Shown here one piece after another: positions 17,435 to 27,183 of a DNA stretch of 64,000 nt; within the stretch, counting starts at the first letter, position 1; every line of letters begins with the position of its first letter. This DNA comes from DASQPA01 sp963757335. Its GTDB lineage: Bacteria > Acidobacteriota > Thermoanaerobaculia > Multivoradales > UBA5704. The position numbers and the translations under genes are program-made. The notes under the pieces are model-generated. The model was not told the origin of the DNA. It made no database searches and worked only from the letters and a program-made list of their open reading frames with translations. Location of the stretch: positions 620,001-684,000 of the forward strand of contig CAVWRJ010000013.1 of assembly GCA_963757335.1 (NCBI GenBank). The letters are read 5' to 3'.

Positions 17435-20128
17435 CTAGAAGGTGTAGTGCAGACCGAGCCGGAAGTTGCGGGGGGAGGAGTAGGTCGAGGGCTGACCGAA
17501 GCTCGACGAATTCTCCCGGTTGGAGACCGCGGTGGCGATCCCCTGGTTGGTGACGTTGAAGACGTCCACGAGGAGACTGGCGTTGTTGATGCCGGGCAGA
17601 TGCCACTCGCCCCGGAGATCGATCTGGTTCCAGGCCGGCAGGCGCCGGCTGCCCCGCGGCTCGCCGAAGTAGCGCACCGTCCCCTGGTTGAAGCTGTAGC
17701 AGCTGCCGTCGCTCTGCAGCAGGCAGGTGGTGAGCGGCGTCCAGGTGTCGCCGGTGTAGTAGGTGTAGGCACCGGAGAGCGACAGGTTGGCCTTGGGGAT
17801 GAGGTAGGTCCCCTGGAGCTTCACCTGGTGGGTCTGGTCGTGGGTCAGGTTGCCATAGGCGTTGACCAGCGAGTTGGGCGTATCGAGGAACGGCCCCGGG
17901 CCGCCGGGATCGCCGCCCGCCGTCGTCGCGTGGTTGTCGAAGTTGCCGCGGGTCTTCGAGTAGACGTAGGAGCCGTTGAACTGCCAGTTGTCCTTGAGCC
18001 GCCGGGTGACCGAGAGGATCGCCCCCCGGTAGGTGCGCTTCAAGCCCTTGGGGTTGGTGACGATCAGGGTGTCCGTCCCCGGGTTCAGGTAGTCGTAGAG
18101 GGTCACCCGCTGGCCGGTGCCGACGTAGTTGCCGGTACTCGGGTCGAACCTGCCGACCTCGCCGGTCACCGGGACGAACTGGCCGTCGCGGCTCACCGTT
18201 TCGAGGAAGTCCTTGTTCTGACGGTAGACCAGGGTGCCGGAGAAGGTGATGCCGGGGATCAGCTCATGGTCGAGCCCCAGGATGACCTGGTCGAGGAAGG
18301 GCTGCCGGGCGTGGGGATCGATGGCGTAGCTCCCCCCCGCCAGGTCGGCGACGAACTCCTTGTGGCCGTCCGCGAAGACGTTCTGGATGAAGCCGGTCTG
18401 GAAGGCGCCGGGGTCGACCCAATAGTAGAACTGCGCCGCCACCGCATCGTAGTAGCGGCCGGCGTGCACCTTGACGAGGGTCTTGCCGTTGCCCGCGAGG
18501 TCCCAGGCGAAGCCCAGGCGCGGCGCGACGGGGTTGCTCTTGTAGACGTTGCCGTTCTGGACGTAGCCGCGGTCGATGTCCACGCGGACGCCCGGATTGA
18601 TCGTCAGGCGCGAGCCGATCCGCCAGGTGTCCTGGGCGTAGGCCGAGAGGCGCTCGTTTCGCGCGTGGACGTTGTAGCCATGGCCGTAGTAGCCCGTCGA
18701 GTAGGCCGGGCTGGAGTCCGTCGCGGCATGGTCGTAAAACCAGACGCCGGTGTTGTAGCCGTAGCGGTTCTGGACCGTCGAGCGCTCGAGCTCCATGCCG
18801 AACTTGAAGTCGTGGTCGCCCTTGATGAAGTTCGAGGCGTAGTGGGAGAGCGAGCCGTTCAGCTGGTTCCGGGTGCGGTTGGCCTTGTAGAAGTAGGTCG
18901 GGTTCTGGGACGAGATCCCGGTGTCGGCGCTCACGTGGCCGGCGATGTTGGGGCCGTTCTGCGGGTCGAGGTAGTAGAAGCCGTTGTACCCCGCCTCGGC
19001 GATCGAGAGGATGGTGTTCTCGGAGAGCACCGTGCGGTCCGAGACGTTCCAGACGAACTCCGGCGCGGTCTCCTTGACCGTCGCCTCGAGCGGCGTCGTC
19101 GCGTTGCCGCCGCGGCCGGTGACGTTGTACTTGTCCCACTCGATAAAGCTCTCGACGTCGCTGCTCTGGGTGACCTGCCAGGTGGCCTTGCCGAAGACTC
19201 TGGGGTCCTTCTCGGTGCGGTCCGGGCCGCCGTTGTTCGAGTCCTGGTTGATGTACTGGCCGGAGATGAAGTACCAGAGCTTGTCCTTGGCGATCGGCCC
19301 GCCCACCTGGAGGGTCGAATCGCTCGACTTCTTGATCGTCGGGCTGATGCCCGCGATGCTCGAGTTGTTCCCGGTCAGCGACTTGTTGGTGAAGAGGGTC
19401 TCGCCGAGGCCCTTGATCTTGTTGCCGCCCGACTGGGTGACGCTGTTGAAAACGACGCCGGTGAAGCCGCCGTACTCGGCCGGAGCCCCGAGGCCCACGA
19501 GCTGGACCTCCTTGATGATGTTGTAGTTGACGAAGGCCCAGGGCGTCCCCGACTGCGGATCGGAGACGTCGACGCCGTCGATCTGGTAGGAGTTGCCCGA
19601 GCCGTCCCCGCCGCCGTAGGCGGAGCTCTGGTTGATGCCGGGGGCGAGATCGAGCGCGCTCGGCTGGAAGCGCGACGTGGGCAGGTTCTGGAGGATCTCG
19701 TTGGGCAGGTTGGTCGACGTCGCCGCGCTCGTCACGTCGATCGTCGGCGCCTCGCCGATGACCTCGACCGTCTCCGAGATGGTCTCGGTCTTGAGCGAGA
19801 CCGGCACCTCGATGGTGTTGCCCAGAGAGACCGTCAATCCCTCCCGGCGCACCGTCTGGAAGCCCTGGAGGGAGACCACGACGTCGTAGCTGCCGGGGGG
19901 GACCTCGGGGAGCCGGAAACGGCCGGCCTTGTCGGTGACCAGGGTCCGGGCGCCCCCGATCAACGTCGAGCCTCGGATTTCGACCGAGACGCCCGGGAGC
20001 GCGGCGCCGGTATCGTCGGTCACCCGGCCCGTCAGTCCACCTGTCGTCTTGCTCTGCGCCCAGGCCGTGCCCGCCACGAAGACGAGCAGCAACCCGATCC
20101 CCAGCAACTGCTTCCAGCGATGACCCAT
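17435..20128 (-). CDS. Oar-like TonB-dependent outer-membrane receptor
   Basis: 897 residues; ATG at 20128 after GGAGG. Order: signal peptide ending in AWAQ, carboxypeptidase-regulatory-like Ig domain (about 25-110, GRVTDDTGAALPGVSVEI, YDVVVSLQGFQTV), plug (about 120-240, YQIDGVDVSDPQSG and NSVTQSGGN), then a beta barrel ending in FRLGLHYTF with the terminal Phe typical of outer-membrane proteins. This architecture is the Oar/SusC-like type in Acidobacteriota and relatives, taking up oligopeptides or glycans using TonB energy. Substrate unknown; the surrounding peptidases make peptides a reasonable guess. Divergent from the sulfatase gene. Confidence 0.88.
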   Translation of the reverse strand: MGHRWKQLLGIGLLLVFVAGTAWAQSKTTGGLTGRVTDDTGAALPGVSVEIRGSTLIGGARTLVTDKAGRFRLPEVPPGSYDVVVSLQGFQTVRREGLTVSLGNTIEVPVSLKTETISETVEVIGEAPTIDVTSAATSTNLPNEILQNLPTSRFQPSALDLAPGINQSSAYGGGDGSGNSYQIDGVDVSDPQSGTPWAFVNYNIIKEVQLVGLGAPAEYGGFTGVVFNSVTQSGGNKIKGLGETLFTNKSLTGNNSSIAGISPTIKKSSDSTLQVGGPIAKDKLWYFISGQYINQDSNNGGPDRTEKDPRVFGKATWQVTQSSDVESFIEWDKYNVTGRGGNATTPLEATVKETAPEFVWNVSDRTVLSENTILSIAEAGYNGFYYLDPQNGPNIAGHVSADTGISSQNPTYFYKANRTRNQLNGSLSHYASNFIKGDHDFKFGMELERSTVQNRYGYNTGVWFYDHAATDSSPAYSTGYYGHGYNVHARNERLSAYAQDTWRIGSRLTINPGVRVDIDRGYVQNGNVYKSNPVAPRLGFAWDLAGNGKTLVKVHAGRYYDAVAAQFYYWVDPGAFQTGFIQNVFADGHKEFVADLAGGSYAIDPHARQPFLDQVILGLDHELIPGITFSGTLVYRQNKDFLETVSRDGQFVPVTGEVGRFDPSTGNYVGTGQRVTLYDYLNPGTDTLIVTNPKGLKRTYRGAILSVTRRLKDNWQFNGSYVYSKTRGNFDNHATTAGGDPGGPGPFLDTPNSLVNAYGNLTHDQTHQVKLQGTYLIPKANLSLSGAYTYYTGDTWTPLTTCLLQSDGSCYSFNQGTVRYFGEPRGSRRLPAWNQIDLRGEWHLPGINNASLLVDVFNVTNQGIATAVSNRENSSSFGQPSTYSSPRNFRLGLHYTF

Positions 20129-20218
20129 GGGTTCCTCCAGTCGGTCCTGGTAAATGTGGCAAACAGTAACATCGGTATGGCACTGCTGTAAACGGCCGGG
20201 GGCGGTAGTATTCGGCCC

Positions 20219-22691
20219 ATGACCCGCTCCCGCAAGCAGCCCGGCAGGAGAACCGGAGCGCCGTCGGCTCCGGAAAGAACGGCGAGGCCGGAGACCTCGG
20301 CCTCCCGGCCGGTGTCGTCTCGGTCCTGGCGCCGGCCGGCCGGTCTCGCCCTCCTCGTCCTGGCGCTCGCCGCCGGAATCCTCTTCGCCTGGCGGAGCCT
20401 CCGCAACCGCAGTGACGGCGGCCTCGGTGCCCTGCCGGACGGCCTCACCCCCGGGCGTTTGAACCTCGTCCTCGTCACCCTGGACACCACCCGCGCCGAC
20501 CGCCTCGGCTGCTACGGCTCGCGCGACGTCTCGACCCCCAACCTCGACCGTCTCGCCGCCTCCGGGGTGCTCTTCGAGACCGCCATCTCTCCCACCCCGC
20601 TCACCCTCCCGGCGCACTGCTCGCTGATGACCGGCCTCTTCCCGGCGGCGCACGGGGTGCGCGACAACGGCGGCTTCAAGCTCGCCCCCGAACGGGTGAC
20701 CTTGGCCGAGGTGCTCCAATCCCACGGCTGGGCGACCGGCGGCTTCATCGCCGCCTATGTCCTAGACCACCGCTGGGGGATCGCCCAGGGCTTCGACCGC
20801 TATTTCGACGACTTCGACCTCTCCAAGTTCAAAACCGTGAGCATGGGCGACATCCAGCGGCCGGGCAACGAAGTGGTGGACAAGGCCCTGGAGTGGATCG
20901 GCACCCCCGCGGTGCGCGACCGGCCGTTCTTCGCCTGGGTCCACCTTTACGATCCGCACGCCCCCTACCAGCCGCCCGAGCCCTTCGCCAGCCGCTACGC
21001 CGACCACCCCTACAACGGCGAGATCGCCTGGACCGACTCGCTCGTCGGCCAGCTCCTCGCCGGCCTGGACCGACTGGGGGTCCGCGAGCGGACCGTCATC
21101 GCCATCATCGGCGACCACGGCGAGAGCCTGGGCGAGCACGGCGAGACCGGCCACGGCTTCTTCCTCTACGAGCCGACCACCCGGGTTCCCTTCCTCCTCG
21201 CCGGCCCCTACCCGGGCCTCTCGGGGAAACGGGTGCGCCCGGTCGTCCGCCACGTCGACCTGATGCCCACCCTCCTGGAGCTCCTGGGGGTGACGGACGG
21301 CCCGCCGGTCCAGGGGCGGAGCCTCGTCCCCCTGATCACCGGCAAAGCGCCGCGCTCGGCGGCCACCCCGGCCGCTCCGGCACCGGGCTACAGCGAGGCG
21401 TTCTACGCCCGTTTCCACTACGGCTGGAGCGAGCTCCGCGCCGTGCGCACCGAGCGCTACCACTTCATCGAGGCGCCCGCGGGCCGAGCTCTACGACCTG
21501 GCCGCCGACCCCGGGGAGCTCCACAATCTCGCCGCCACCGAGCGCCGCACGGTCGCAGAGTTGCGCCGGAACCTGGGCGAGATCGAAGCGCAGACCGGCG
21601 CCCCCAAGGCCGCCCCGGTGCCGATCGAGGAGGACGAGCAGACGCTCCGCAAGCTCGCCGCCCTGGGCTATGTGGGGACGATGGCGAAGACCGCTGGCAA
21701 ATCCTGGCGCGACCTCCCCGACCCCAAGGACCGGATCCGGGTCTACGACCTGATGGACCGCGCCCGCCAGGAGACGGTCGCGGGCCAGCACGACCAGTCG
21801 ATCGCGACGCTCAACGAGATCTTGAAGGAAGACCCCGAGGTGATCGACGCCTGGTTCATGCTCGGCAACGCCTACACCCAGAAGCAGGAGTACGAGAAGG
21901 CGGCGGACTTCTTCAAGAAGACTCTCCTCAAGCGCCCGGACCACGACTACGCGATGATCGGTCTCGCCGACACCTTGGTGGCGCGGAACCGGATCGACGA
22001 CGCCGTCCTCGGCTACCGGAGCTTCCTCGAACGCGATCCCGACAACCCCCAGATCACCTACCGCCTGGCCCAGGTGCTCCTCGACGCCGGGAGAAACGCC
22101 GAAGCCGAGCGCTACTTCGAGAAAGCGCTCCAGATCGAGCCCAAGACCGCCCGCGCCGAGGTGGGCTTGGCCGTCCTCGCCTACCGCAAGAAGGATTACC
22201 CGGGGGCGAGGCAGGACCTGGCGCGGGCGCTCGCCATCGATCCCAAGGCGCGCTACGCCCGCTACAACCTCGCTCTGATCCTCGAAGCGGAGGGGAACCT
22301 CCAAGGGGCGGTCGACGCCTATCGCGCCGAGGTGGCGGACAACCCGACCTCCTATAAGGCCTGGTTCAACCTCGGCCGCCTCTTAGCCCGCGGCGGCGAC
22401 CCCGCCGGAGCCGCCCAAGCGCTCGGCAGGACGGTTCTGGAGAACCCCGACTTCGGGGTCGGCCACCTCTTCTTCGCCCAGACCCTCTTAGACGCCGGCA
22501 ACCTCGAAAAAGCCGCCACCGAGGCCCGCCGCGGCCTCGCCCTGGACCGCAACTCCGGCTTCGCTCCCCTCGGCCACTACGTTCTCGCCGACGTCCTCAC
22601 CCGCCAGGGCCGGCGCGCCGAGGCGGAGGCGGAGGTGCGGCGCGGGAAGGAAGCCGAGGGGAAGGGCGGTGGTGGGGTGCGTGGGGGATAG
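20219..22691 (+). CDS. Membrane-anchored sulfatase-like hydrolase with C-terminal TPR domain (one frameshift)
   Basis: Basic N terminus, one membrane segment (about 42-60), then a sulfatase/alkaline-phosphatase-superfamily domain: VLVTLDTTRADRLGCYG, TPNLDRLAASG, IIGDHGESLGEHGE. The usual C-x-P-x-R formylglycine site reads TLPAHCSLMTG, so the nucleophile would be Thr. Around 21475-21486 the frame breaks; the next frame continues the same family text (AELYDLAADPGELHNLAA) and runs through six or more TPR units (DAWFMLGNAYTQKQEYEKAA and similar) to 22691. One base indel restores a protein of about 820 residues, the normal length of this fusion. Likely inner-membrane; substrate unknown. Confidence 0.82.
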
Positions 22692-22721
22692 ACAGAGGAC
22701 CATCGACGGAGGATCGGATTC

Positions 22722-23195
22722 GTGTCCAGGCGCAAAGTCTATATAGAAACTACGATCGTCAGTTATCTAACCGCTCTCCCCAGTCGCGACCTGGTCCTCG
22801 CAGCGCACCAGGAGCTTACGCACGAGTGGTGGCAGCGCCGTGAGCGGTTCGACCTCTACGCGAGTGAGGCCGTCCTCCAGGAGGCTGCCGCAGGCCATCC
22901 CGAGCCCGCAGCGCGCCGGCTCGTCGCTCTGGAAGGCTGCACCGTCATTGCGGTCAACGCGCCGGTCGCCGATCTTGCCCGTGCTTTATTGGCATCTCAT
23001 GCCCTACCAGCGAAGGCGCTGGTCGATTCGCTTCATGTGGCGGCGGCCGCCGTTCATGGCATCGACTACCTCCTGACGTGGAACTGCAAGCACATCGCCA
23101 ACGCCGGGACGCGTGGTACCATCGATAGAACGTGCCGAAAAGCCGGCTTCGAGCCGCCGACGATCTGTACGCCTGAAGAGCTCATGGAGGACTAG
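22722..23195 (+). CDS. PIN-domain toxin (VapC-like)
   Basis: 157 residues from a GTG with GGAGG ten bases upstream. The N terminus KVYIETTIVSYLTA has the acidic residue and strand of a PIN nuclease; conserved acids recur in YASEAVLQEAA and ALVDSLHVAAAAVHGIDYLLTWNCKHIANA, where the Asp and the TWNCKH segment are typical of this PIN subgroup. These enzymes cut RNA. The next gene starts one base after its stop and encodes a 61-residue helical protein, giving a toxin-first toxin-antitoxin pair. Confidence 0.8.
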   Translation: MSRRKVYIETTIVSYLTALPSRDLVLAAHQELTHEWWQRRERFDLYASEAVLQEAAAGHPEPAARRLVALEGCTVIAVNAPVADLARALLASHALPAKALVDSLHVAAAAVHGIDYLLTWNCKHIANAGTRGTIDRTCRKAGFEPPTICTPEELMED

Positions 23196-23196
23196 C

Positions 23197-23382
23197 ATGC
23201 CAACCGATCCCATCGTCGACGAGATCCATGCGATCCGCGAGGAGATCGCCCGCCGGCACGGCTACGACCTTGATGCCATCGTGGAGGCGCTACGGAAGGC
23301 ATCCGAGCAGAGCGGCAGGCGTGTCGTCACGTTGCCATCGAGGCCAGTCGTGATACCAGAAGGCCTTCGGAAGGCGGGCTGA
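23197..23382 (+). CDS. Putative antitoxin of the PIN toxin
   Basis: 61 residues. The ATG at 23197 has GGAGG six bases upstream inside the end of the toxin gene. The N-terminal two-thirds is helical (DPIVDEIHAIREEIARRHGYDLDAIVEALRKA), and the tail RVVTLPSRPVVIPEGLRKAG is basic with prolines, as expected for a segment that wraps a PIN active site. The DPIVxEIxxIRxEI start is common in small proteins paired with PIN genes. Assignment depends mainly on position. Confidence 0.7.
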   Translation: MPTDPIVDEIHAIREEIARRHGYDLDAIVEALRKASEQSGRRVVTLPSRPVVIPEGLRKAG

Positions 23383-23485
23383 GACTCGCGGCCGAACCGG
23401 GTGGCAGACCTACCGCACATCATCCTCTCTGCGAAGTCATACCGTCTCACACGTTGAAGATAGCCTTGGCGCGGGTACATCAGCC

Positions 23486-23998
23486 ATGACCCTAGCTACC
23501 CCCTTTCTCCCCCAGATCCTAGAAACCGACTCCGGGGTCGATCCGGGGTACCGGCACTACCCCAAGCGCGTCACGCCGGGCGAACCGCTCGAGCTGCCGG
23601 GGGCGGTGCTCAAGTGGTACGGGCTCCATGCCGACGACCGGCCGGTGCCCGCGGAGGTGACGCGGCTGGCCCGCGCCAGGCTCGCCGCCACCCCGCTCGA
23701 AGCCAAGGGTCTGGGCTTCGTGATCCTCCATCGCTGCGGGAACGACTTCTACTTTCTCATCGTCTGCACCTGGCGCAACTCGAACGAGATGTGGCAGACC
23801 GTCTTCTACAAGAACGGCGACGCCATGGCCGACTTCGAGCTCTTCCCGCGGGACGGCGCCCACAAGCCCACGCTCTGCGTCTGGGAGCTGGTTCCGGTCT
23901 GGCACGAGCAGCAGGCCTGGGTGCGCTTCCTCACCTCCTCGCGCGACGAGGCGGCCGGCGAGGCGTGGCGGCAGGATCGCTTCGCCGGCCCGGCATAA
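23486..23998 (+). CDS. Conserved-looking protein of unknown function, intact copy
   Basis: 170 residues, soluble, with no signal peptide. The middle has a strongly patterned strand-rich core (GLGFVILHRCGNDFYFLIVCTWRNSNEMWQTVFYK, then CVWELVPVWHEQQAWVRFL) rich in Trp and Phe. I do not recognise the family. Its 5' 58 codons reappear at 26957-27132 and its last codons plus downstream hairpin reappear at 29741-29802, flanking a duplicated secreted-protein gene. This is therefore the parent of a broken copy. A GC hairpin lies just downstream. Confidence 0.65.
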   Translation: MTLATPFLPQILETDSGVDPGYRHYPKRVTPGEPLELPGAVLKWYGLHADDRPVPAEVTRLARARLAATPLEAKGLGFVILHRCGNDFYFLIVCTWRNSNEMWQTVFYKNGDAMADFELFPRDGAHKPTLCVWELVPVWHEQQAWVRFLTSSRDEAAGEAWRQDRFAGPA

Positions 23999-24005
23999 GC
24001 CGAGT

Positions 24006-24028
24006 CCCCCGGGAACACGCCCCGGGGG
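24006..24028 (+). terminator. Hairpin terminator-like after the unknown gene
   Basis: An 8-bp stem (CCCCCGGG with CCCGGGGG, seven-base loop) sits a few bases after the stop at 23998. The same hairpin is repeated at 29776-29798 after the duplicated tail of the gene, which supports its belonging to that gene. No T run follows. Confidence 0.5.
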
Positions 24029-24120
24029 GGCCGGCCAGGGCACATAGCGGCCATTGTATGTCCCCCTTCCCCGTAGCATGATGAAGATCAAACAAAGATG
24101 ACGGCAGCCGGAGGTGACCG

Positions 24121-24213
24121 ATGAGCGGAGAGCAGGAGACGCAGGGGCCGGATCTCAAGGCCGGGATCGGCGCGGCGGAGCTGCCCGAGGGCGGGCGGGT
24201 GGCGGGCCAGGTG
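24121..24213 (+). pseudogene. 5' fragment of a Rieske-type protein gene, copy 1
   Basis: ATG with GGAGGTGACC upstream; reads MSGEQETQGPDLKAGIGAAEL and then PEGGRVAGQV before it is interrupted. The longer copy at 26819 continues with DGEAVLLVRQGGRDFA, which resembles the first strands of Rieske-like domains in AIF-type oxidoreductases (VGxxxVLLVRxGGxxxA before the first CxH). Here the text stops at GGCCAGGTGG, exactly where the upstream sequence of the following secreted-protein gene begins. The fragment stays in frame with that gene, but the downstream signal peptide shows the fusion is not the native start. Confidence 0.45.
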
Positions 24214-24255
24214 GCCATCCACAAAGCAGCAACCATTTTCAGAATGGGGTGCCCC

Positions 24256-26769
24256 ATGAAAAAGCTCGCTCTGCTCGCGTCGGTCCTGGTCGTCTGTGGA
24301 GCCGGTCTTTCGAGCGCCCAGGCGGCGGCTCCGTCAGGCTCGCTGCTCGTGAACGGGAGCTTCGAAGATCCCGTCATCGCCGGACCCTTCCAGCTCTTCA
24401 GCTCGATTCCAGGGTGGCAGCCCACGAACTCGTGCGGGTCCGGCATCGAGATCGACCGCAGCGCCTTCGGCGCCGCCGCCGAGGGCGACCAGTCCATCGA
24501 GCTCAACACGACCTGTGTGAACGGCGTGAGCCAGGCGGTTGCGACGACGCCCGGCGCCTCATACTCGCTGGCCTTCGCCTTCGCGGCCCGACCGGGCACC
24601 ACCGCGGCGCAGAACCGGATGGACGTCCGCTTCGACGGCTCGGTCGTCGACCAGCTCGGCCCGCAGGCGCCCGGTGCGGCGCTCGATTGGTCCCTCCACC
24701 AATACGAGGTCACCGCCACCAGCTCGTCGGCCACCCTCAGCTTCCAGGGGTCGGACTTAACCGCCACCGATGGCGTGGGCACCGAGCTCGACTTCGTGTC
24801 GCTGGTCCCCCTGGTGCTCCGGGCGGGTCCGTTTACGGAAATCCCCGAGCCGCTCTCTCCGTTCGACGTCGTCTGTCCCAGTCCGAGCGTGTGCATCGTC
24901 CTGGGTTTCAATCCGGCCTCCAACGCCACGTTGACCGTCCTCACCGACGGCATCCCTGGTCCCACGCAGGTCATTCCAGATGTCGATCTCGAGAGCCTGG
25001 CCTGCGTCAGCCCCACCTCGTGCTTCGCGGTCGGGAGTAGAAGGAGCACCTTCGAGGGCATCCTCCTGCCCATCACCAACCGCGTGGTGGGCCCGCTGCA
25101 GGCCGTGCCCGGGACGAGAATCCTCTACGGCGTCGCCTGCGGCAGCGCGACGTCGTGTGTCGCGGTCGGCCTCGACTTCGCCGGCAGCTTCCCACCGGGC
25201 ACCGCCGTCGTCGTACCGATCACCGACAGCATCGCCGGTCCGCCTCAGCACCTGCCCGGCGCCATGGTGCTCCGGTACGTGACGTGCCCCAGCGCGACCT
25301 CGTGTTTCGCGATCGGGAGGACCAACGACGTCCAGGGTGTCCTCGTGCCCATCACCCACGGCGTCGCCGGTCCAACCCAGGTCGTCGCCGGGACGGACTA
25401 CTTAAACGCCATCGCCTGCCCGAGCCCCAGCACGTGCGTGGTCGCCGGCGGGCTCAACTTCGCGACCGGGGGCTTCGTCGTCACCGTCACCGACGGCACG
25501 GCGGGGCCGGCCCAGCGCATTGCCCCCAACCTGTCCCTCGATTCCATCGCCTGCACCGACACCTCCCACTGCGTCGCGGTCGGCTACGGCAGCGACGGCT
25601 CCGGCGGCGTCGTGGCCGTCGTCGATGGCGTGGCGGGCCCGTACCAGGCGGTGCCAGGCGTCGGCTTCTTGGGAGGCGTCGCTTGCTCCACCTCGTGCGT
25701 GGCGGTGGGTTCCGACAGCAGCTTCAACTTCGACGCGATCGTGCCGATCTCCGGAGGCGTCCCCGGCTCGGCCCAGTACACGGGCGGAGCGAGTGTCCTG
25801 TGGCAGCTCGCGTGCGGCGCCGGGGGCTGCCTGGCGGTGGGAGACGGCTCCCTGGGCTCGAAGGGCGGATTCCTCGCCATCCGGCCCGCGGCCACCCCGG
25901 CGCTCTCCACCCTGGCGTCGCCGTCGGTCCCCGCGGGCGGCCTGATCTCCGACTCGGCGACCCTCACGGGAGGCTACGCGCCAACGGGCAGCGTGACCTT
26001 TACCCTCTACGGCCCGGGGGACGCTACGTGCTCGAATGCCCTCTCGAGCACCACGGTGCCGGTGGGCGCTTCTGGAGTGAGCAACTCGGGCAAGGTCAAG
26101 GTGGGGGCCGCCGGGACCTACAACTGGGTGGCAACCTACAGCGGAGACCTCGACAACCTCCCGGTCCGCTCGGCGTGCGGCAGCGAACCGGTGGTGATCA
26201 CGGCCCAGACGCTCACCGGGCGCGCCTATGGCCTGAAGGCGAACGTGAGCCTGCTCGGCTTGCCGCTGCTCAACCAGCCGCCGACGCCGGACACCGGGGA
26301 GATCGTGACGACCCTGGACTCGAGCACGTCGGTGCCCTGTGTGGCGACGCTCTCGGGTCCGCTGCTGCAAGCTCACGCTCTCTGCGCGTCGGTGACCACC
26401 ACGGCGTTCCCGGCGGCCTCCACGGCGGTGGCCTCGGTGGCGGATCTCTCGCTCTCGGTCGCCACCCTTCCCCAGGTGACGGTCGGGGCGGTGCATTCGA
26501 CCTCGACCACGCGCTGCGACGGGTCCACCGGGGCGACGACGATCGCCTACTTGAAGATCGGCTCGACGGTCGTGATCGCCACGCCGACGCTCGTGGCTCC
26601 CAATACGCACGTGACCGTGGGCGCGGTCTCGCTGGTGCTCAACGAGCAGGTCCCAGACCCCACCGGCCTCACAGTCAACGGGATTCACCTGAGCGTGAAC
26701 GGCGGTGGCCTGGCCCAGACGAACCTCGTCGCGGCCTCGGCCCGGAGCGGCATCGGCAACTGCCCCTGA
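24256..26769 (+). CDS. Large secreted multidomain protein with Cys-rich propeller repeats, copy 1
   Basis: 837 residues from the ATG that opens a signal peptide (MKKLALLASVLVVCGAGLSSAQA). Order: a DUF642/choice-of-anchor-like beta sandwich (about 25-190, LLVNGSFEDPV and SIPGWQP), nine or so 45-residue propeller-like repeats each with a paired-Cys loop (CPSPSVC, CVSPTSCFAVG, CGSATSCVAVG), a bacterial Ig-like repeat (about 560-640, PTGSVTFTLYGPGDATC), and a C-terminal domain beginning LTGRAYGLKANVSLLGLPLL, which resembles the choice-of-anchor P type. Probably a cell-surface or released binding protein. Near-identical to 27184-29703 except in the repeat region. Confidence 0.7.
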   Translation: MKKLALLASVLVVCGAGLSSAQAAAPSGSLLVNGSFEDPVIAGPFQLFSSIPGWQPTNSCGSGIEIDRSAFGAAAEGDQSIELNTTCVNGVSQAVATTPGASYSLAFAFAARPGTTAAQNRMDVRFDGSVVDQLGPQAPGAALDWSLHQYEVTATSSSATLSFQGSDLTATDGVGTELDFVSLVPLVLRAGPFTEIPEPLSPFDVVCPSPSVCIVLGFNPASNATLTVLTDGIPGPTQVIPDVDLESLACVSPTSCFAVGSRRSTFEGILLPITNRVVGPLQAVPGTRILYGVACGSATSCVAVGLDFAGSFPPGTAVVVPITDSIAGPPQHLPGAMVLRYVTCPSATSCFAIGRTNDVQGVLVPITHGVAGPTQVVAGTDYLNAIACPSPSTCVVAGGLNFATGGFVVTVTDGTAGPAQRIAPNLSLDSIACTDTSHCVAVGYGSDGSGGVVAVVDGVAGPYQAVPGVGFLGGVACSTSCVAVGSDSSFNFDAIVPISGGVPGSAQYTGGASVLWQLACGAGGCLAVGDGSLGSKGGFLAIRPAATPALSTLASPSVPAGGLISDSATLTGGYAPTGSVTFTLYGPGDATCSNALSSTTVPVGASGVSNSGKVKVGAAGTYNWVATYSGDLDNLPVRSACGSEPVVITAQTLTGRAYGLKANVSLLGLPLLNQPPTPDTGEIVTTLDSSTSVPCVATLSGPLLQAHALCASVTTTAFPAASTAVASVADLSLSVATLPQVTVGAVHSTSTTRCDGSTGATTIAYLKIGSTVVIATPTLVAPNTHVTVGAVSLVLNEQVPDPTGLTVNGIHLSVNGGGLAQTNLVAASARSGIGNCP

Positions 26770-26818
26770 CGGGCGAGCGGGGATGGCGACAAAGATGACG
26801 AACGCGGGCAGGAGACCC

Positions 26819-26956
26819 ATGAGCGGAGAGCAGGAGACCAAGGGGCCTTGAAAGCCGGGATCGGCGCGGCGGAGCTTCCCGAGGGCGGGCAGGTGGCAGG
26901 CCAGGTGGACGGCGAGGCGGTGCTCCTCGTCCGGCAGGGCGGCCGGGATTTTGCCA
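26819..26956 (+). pseudogene. 5' fragment of the Rieske-type protein gene, copy 2
   Basis: The ATG follows AGGAGACCC and repeats the start of copy 1, but five bases are missing after GGGGCC, so the original frame hits TGA at once. The downstream text GIGAAELPEGGQVAGQVDGE, then AVLLVRQGGRDFA, extends further than copy 1 and is the best view of the parent gene. It ends where the copied start of the 23486-23998 gene begins. Non-functional remnant in the mosaic block. Confidence 0.45.
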
Positions 26957-27132
26957 TGACCCTACAGACCCCCTCTCTCCCCCAGATCCTAGAAACCGAC
27001 TCCGGGGTCGATCCGGGGTACCGGCACTACCCAAAGCGCGTCACGCCGGGCGAGCCGCTCGAGCTGCCGGGGACGGTGCTCAAGTGGTACGGGCTCCATG
27101 CCGACGACCGGCCGGTGCCCGCGGAGGTGACG
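26957..27132 (+). pseudogene. 5' fragment of the unknown 170-residue gene
   Basis: Reproduces the first 58 codons of the 23486-23998 gene with few changes (ILETDSGVDPGYRHYPKRVT, VLKWYGLHADDRPVPAEVT). It then breaks after GAGGTGACG, where the upstream sequence of the second large secreted-protein gene takes over. The missing middle of the parent gene is absent; its last codons reappear beyond that gene at 29741. This is a gene interrupted and partly replaced by the duplicated secreted-protein unit. Confidence 0.8.
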
Positions 27133-27183
27133 GGCCAGGTGGCGATCCACGAAGCAGCAACCATTTTCAGAATGGGGTACCCC

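Noticed and set aside
24121..26769. Reading the Rieske-like start and the secreted protein as one fused gene
   Set aside because: A good signal peptide begins at 24256, and the upstream 45 residues are the copied start of another gene whose text differs upstream of the second copy.
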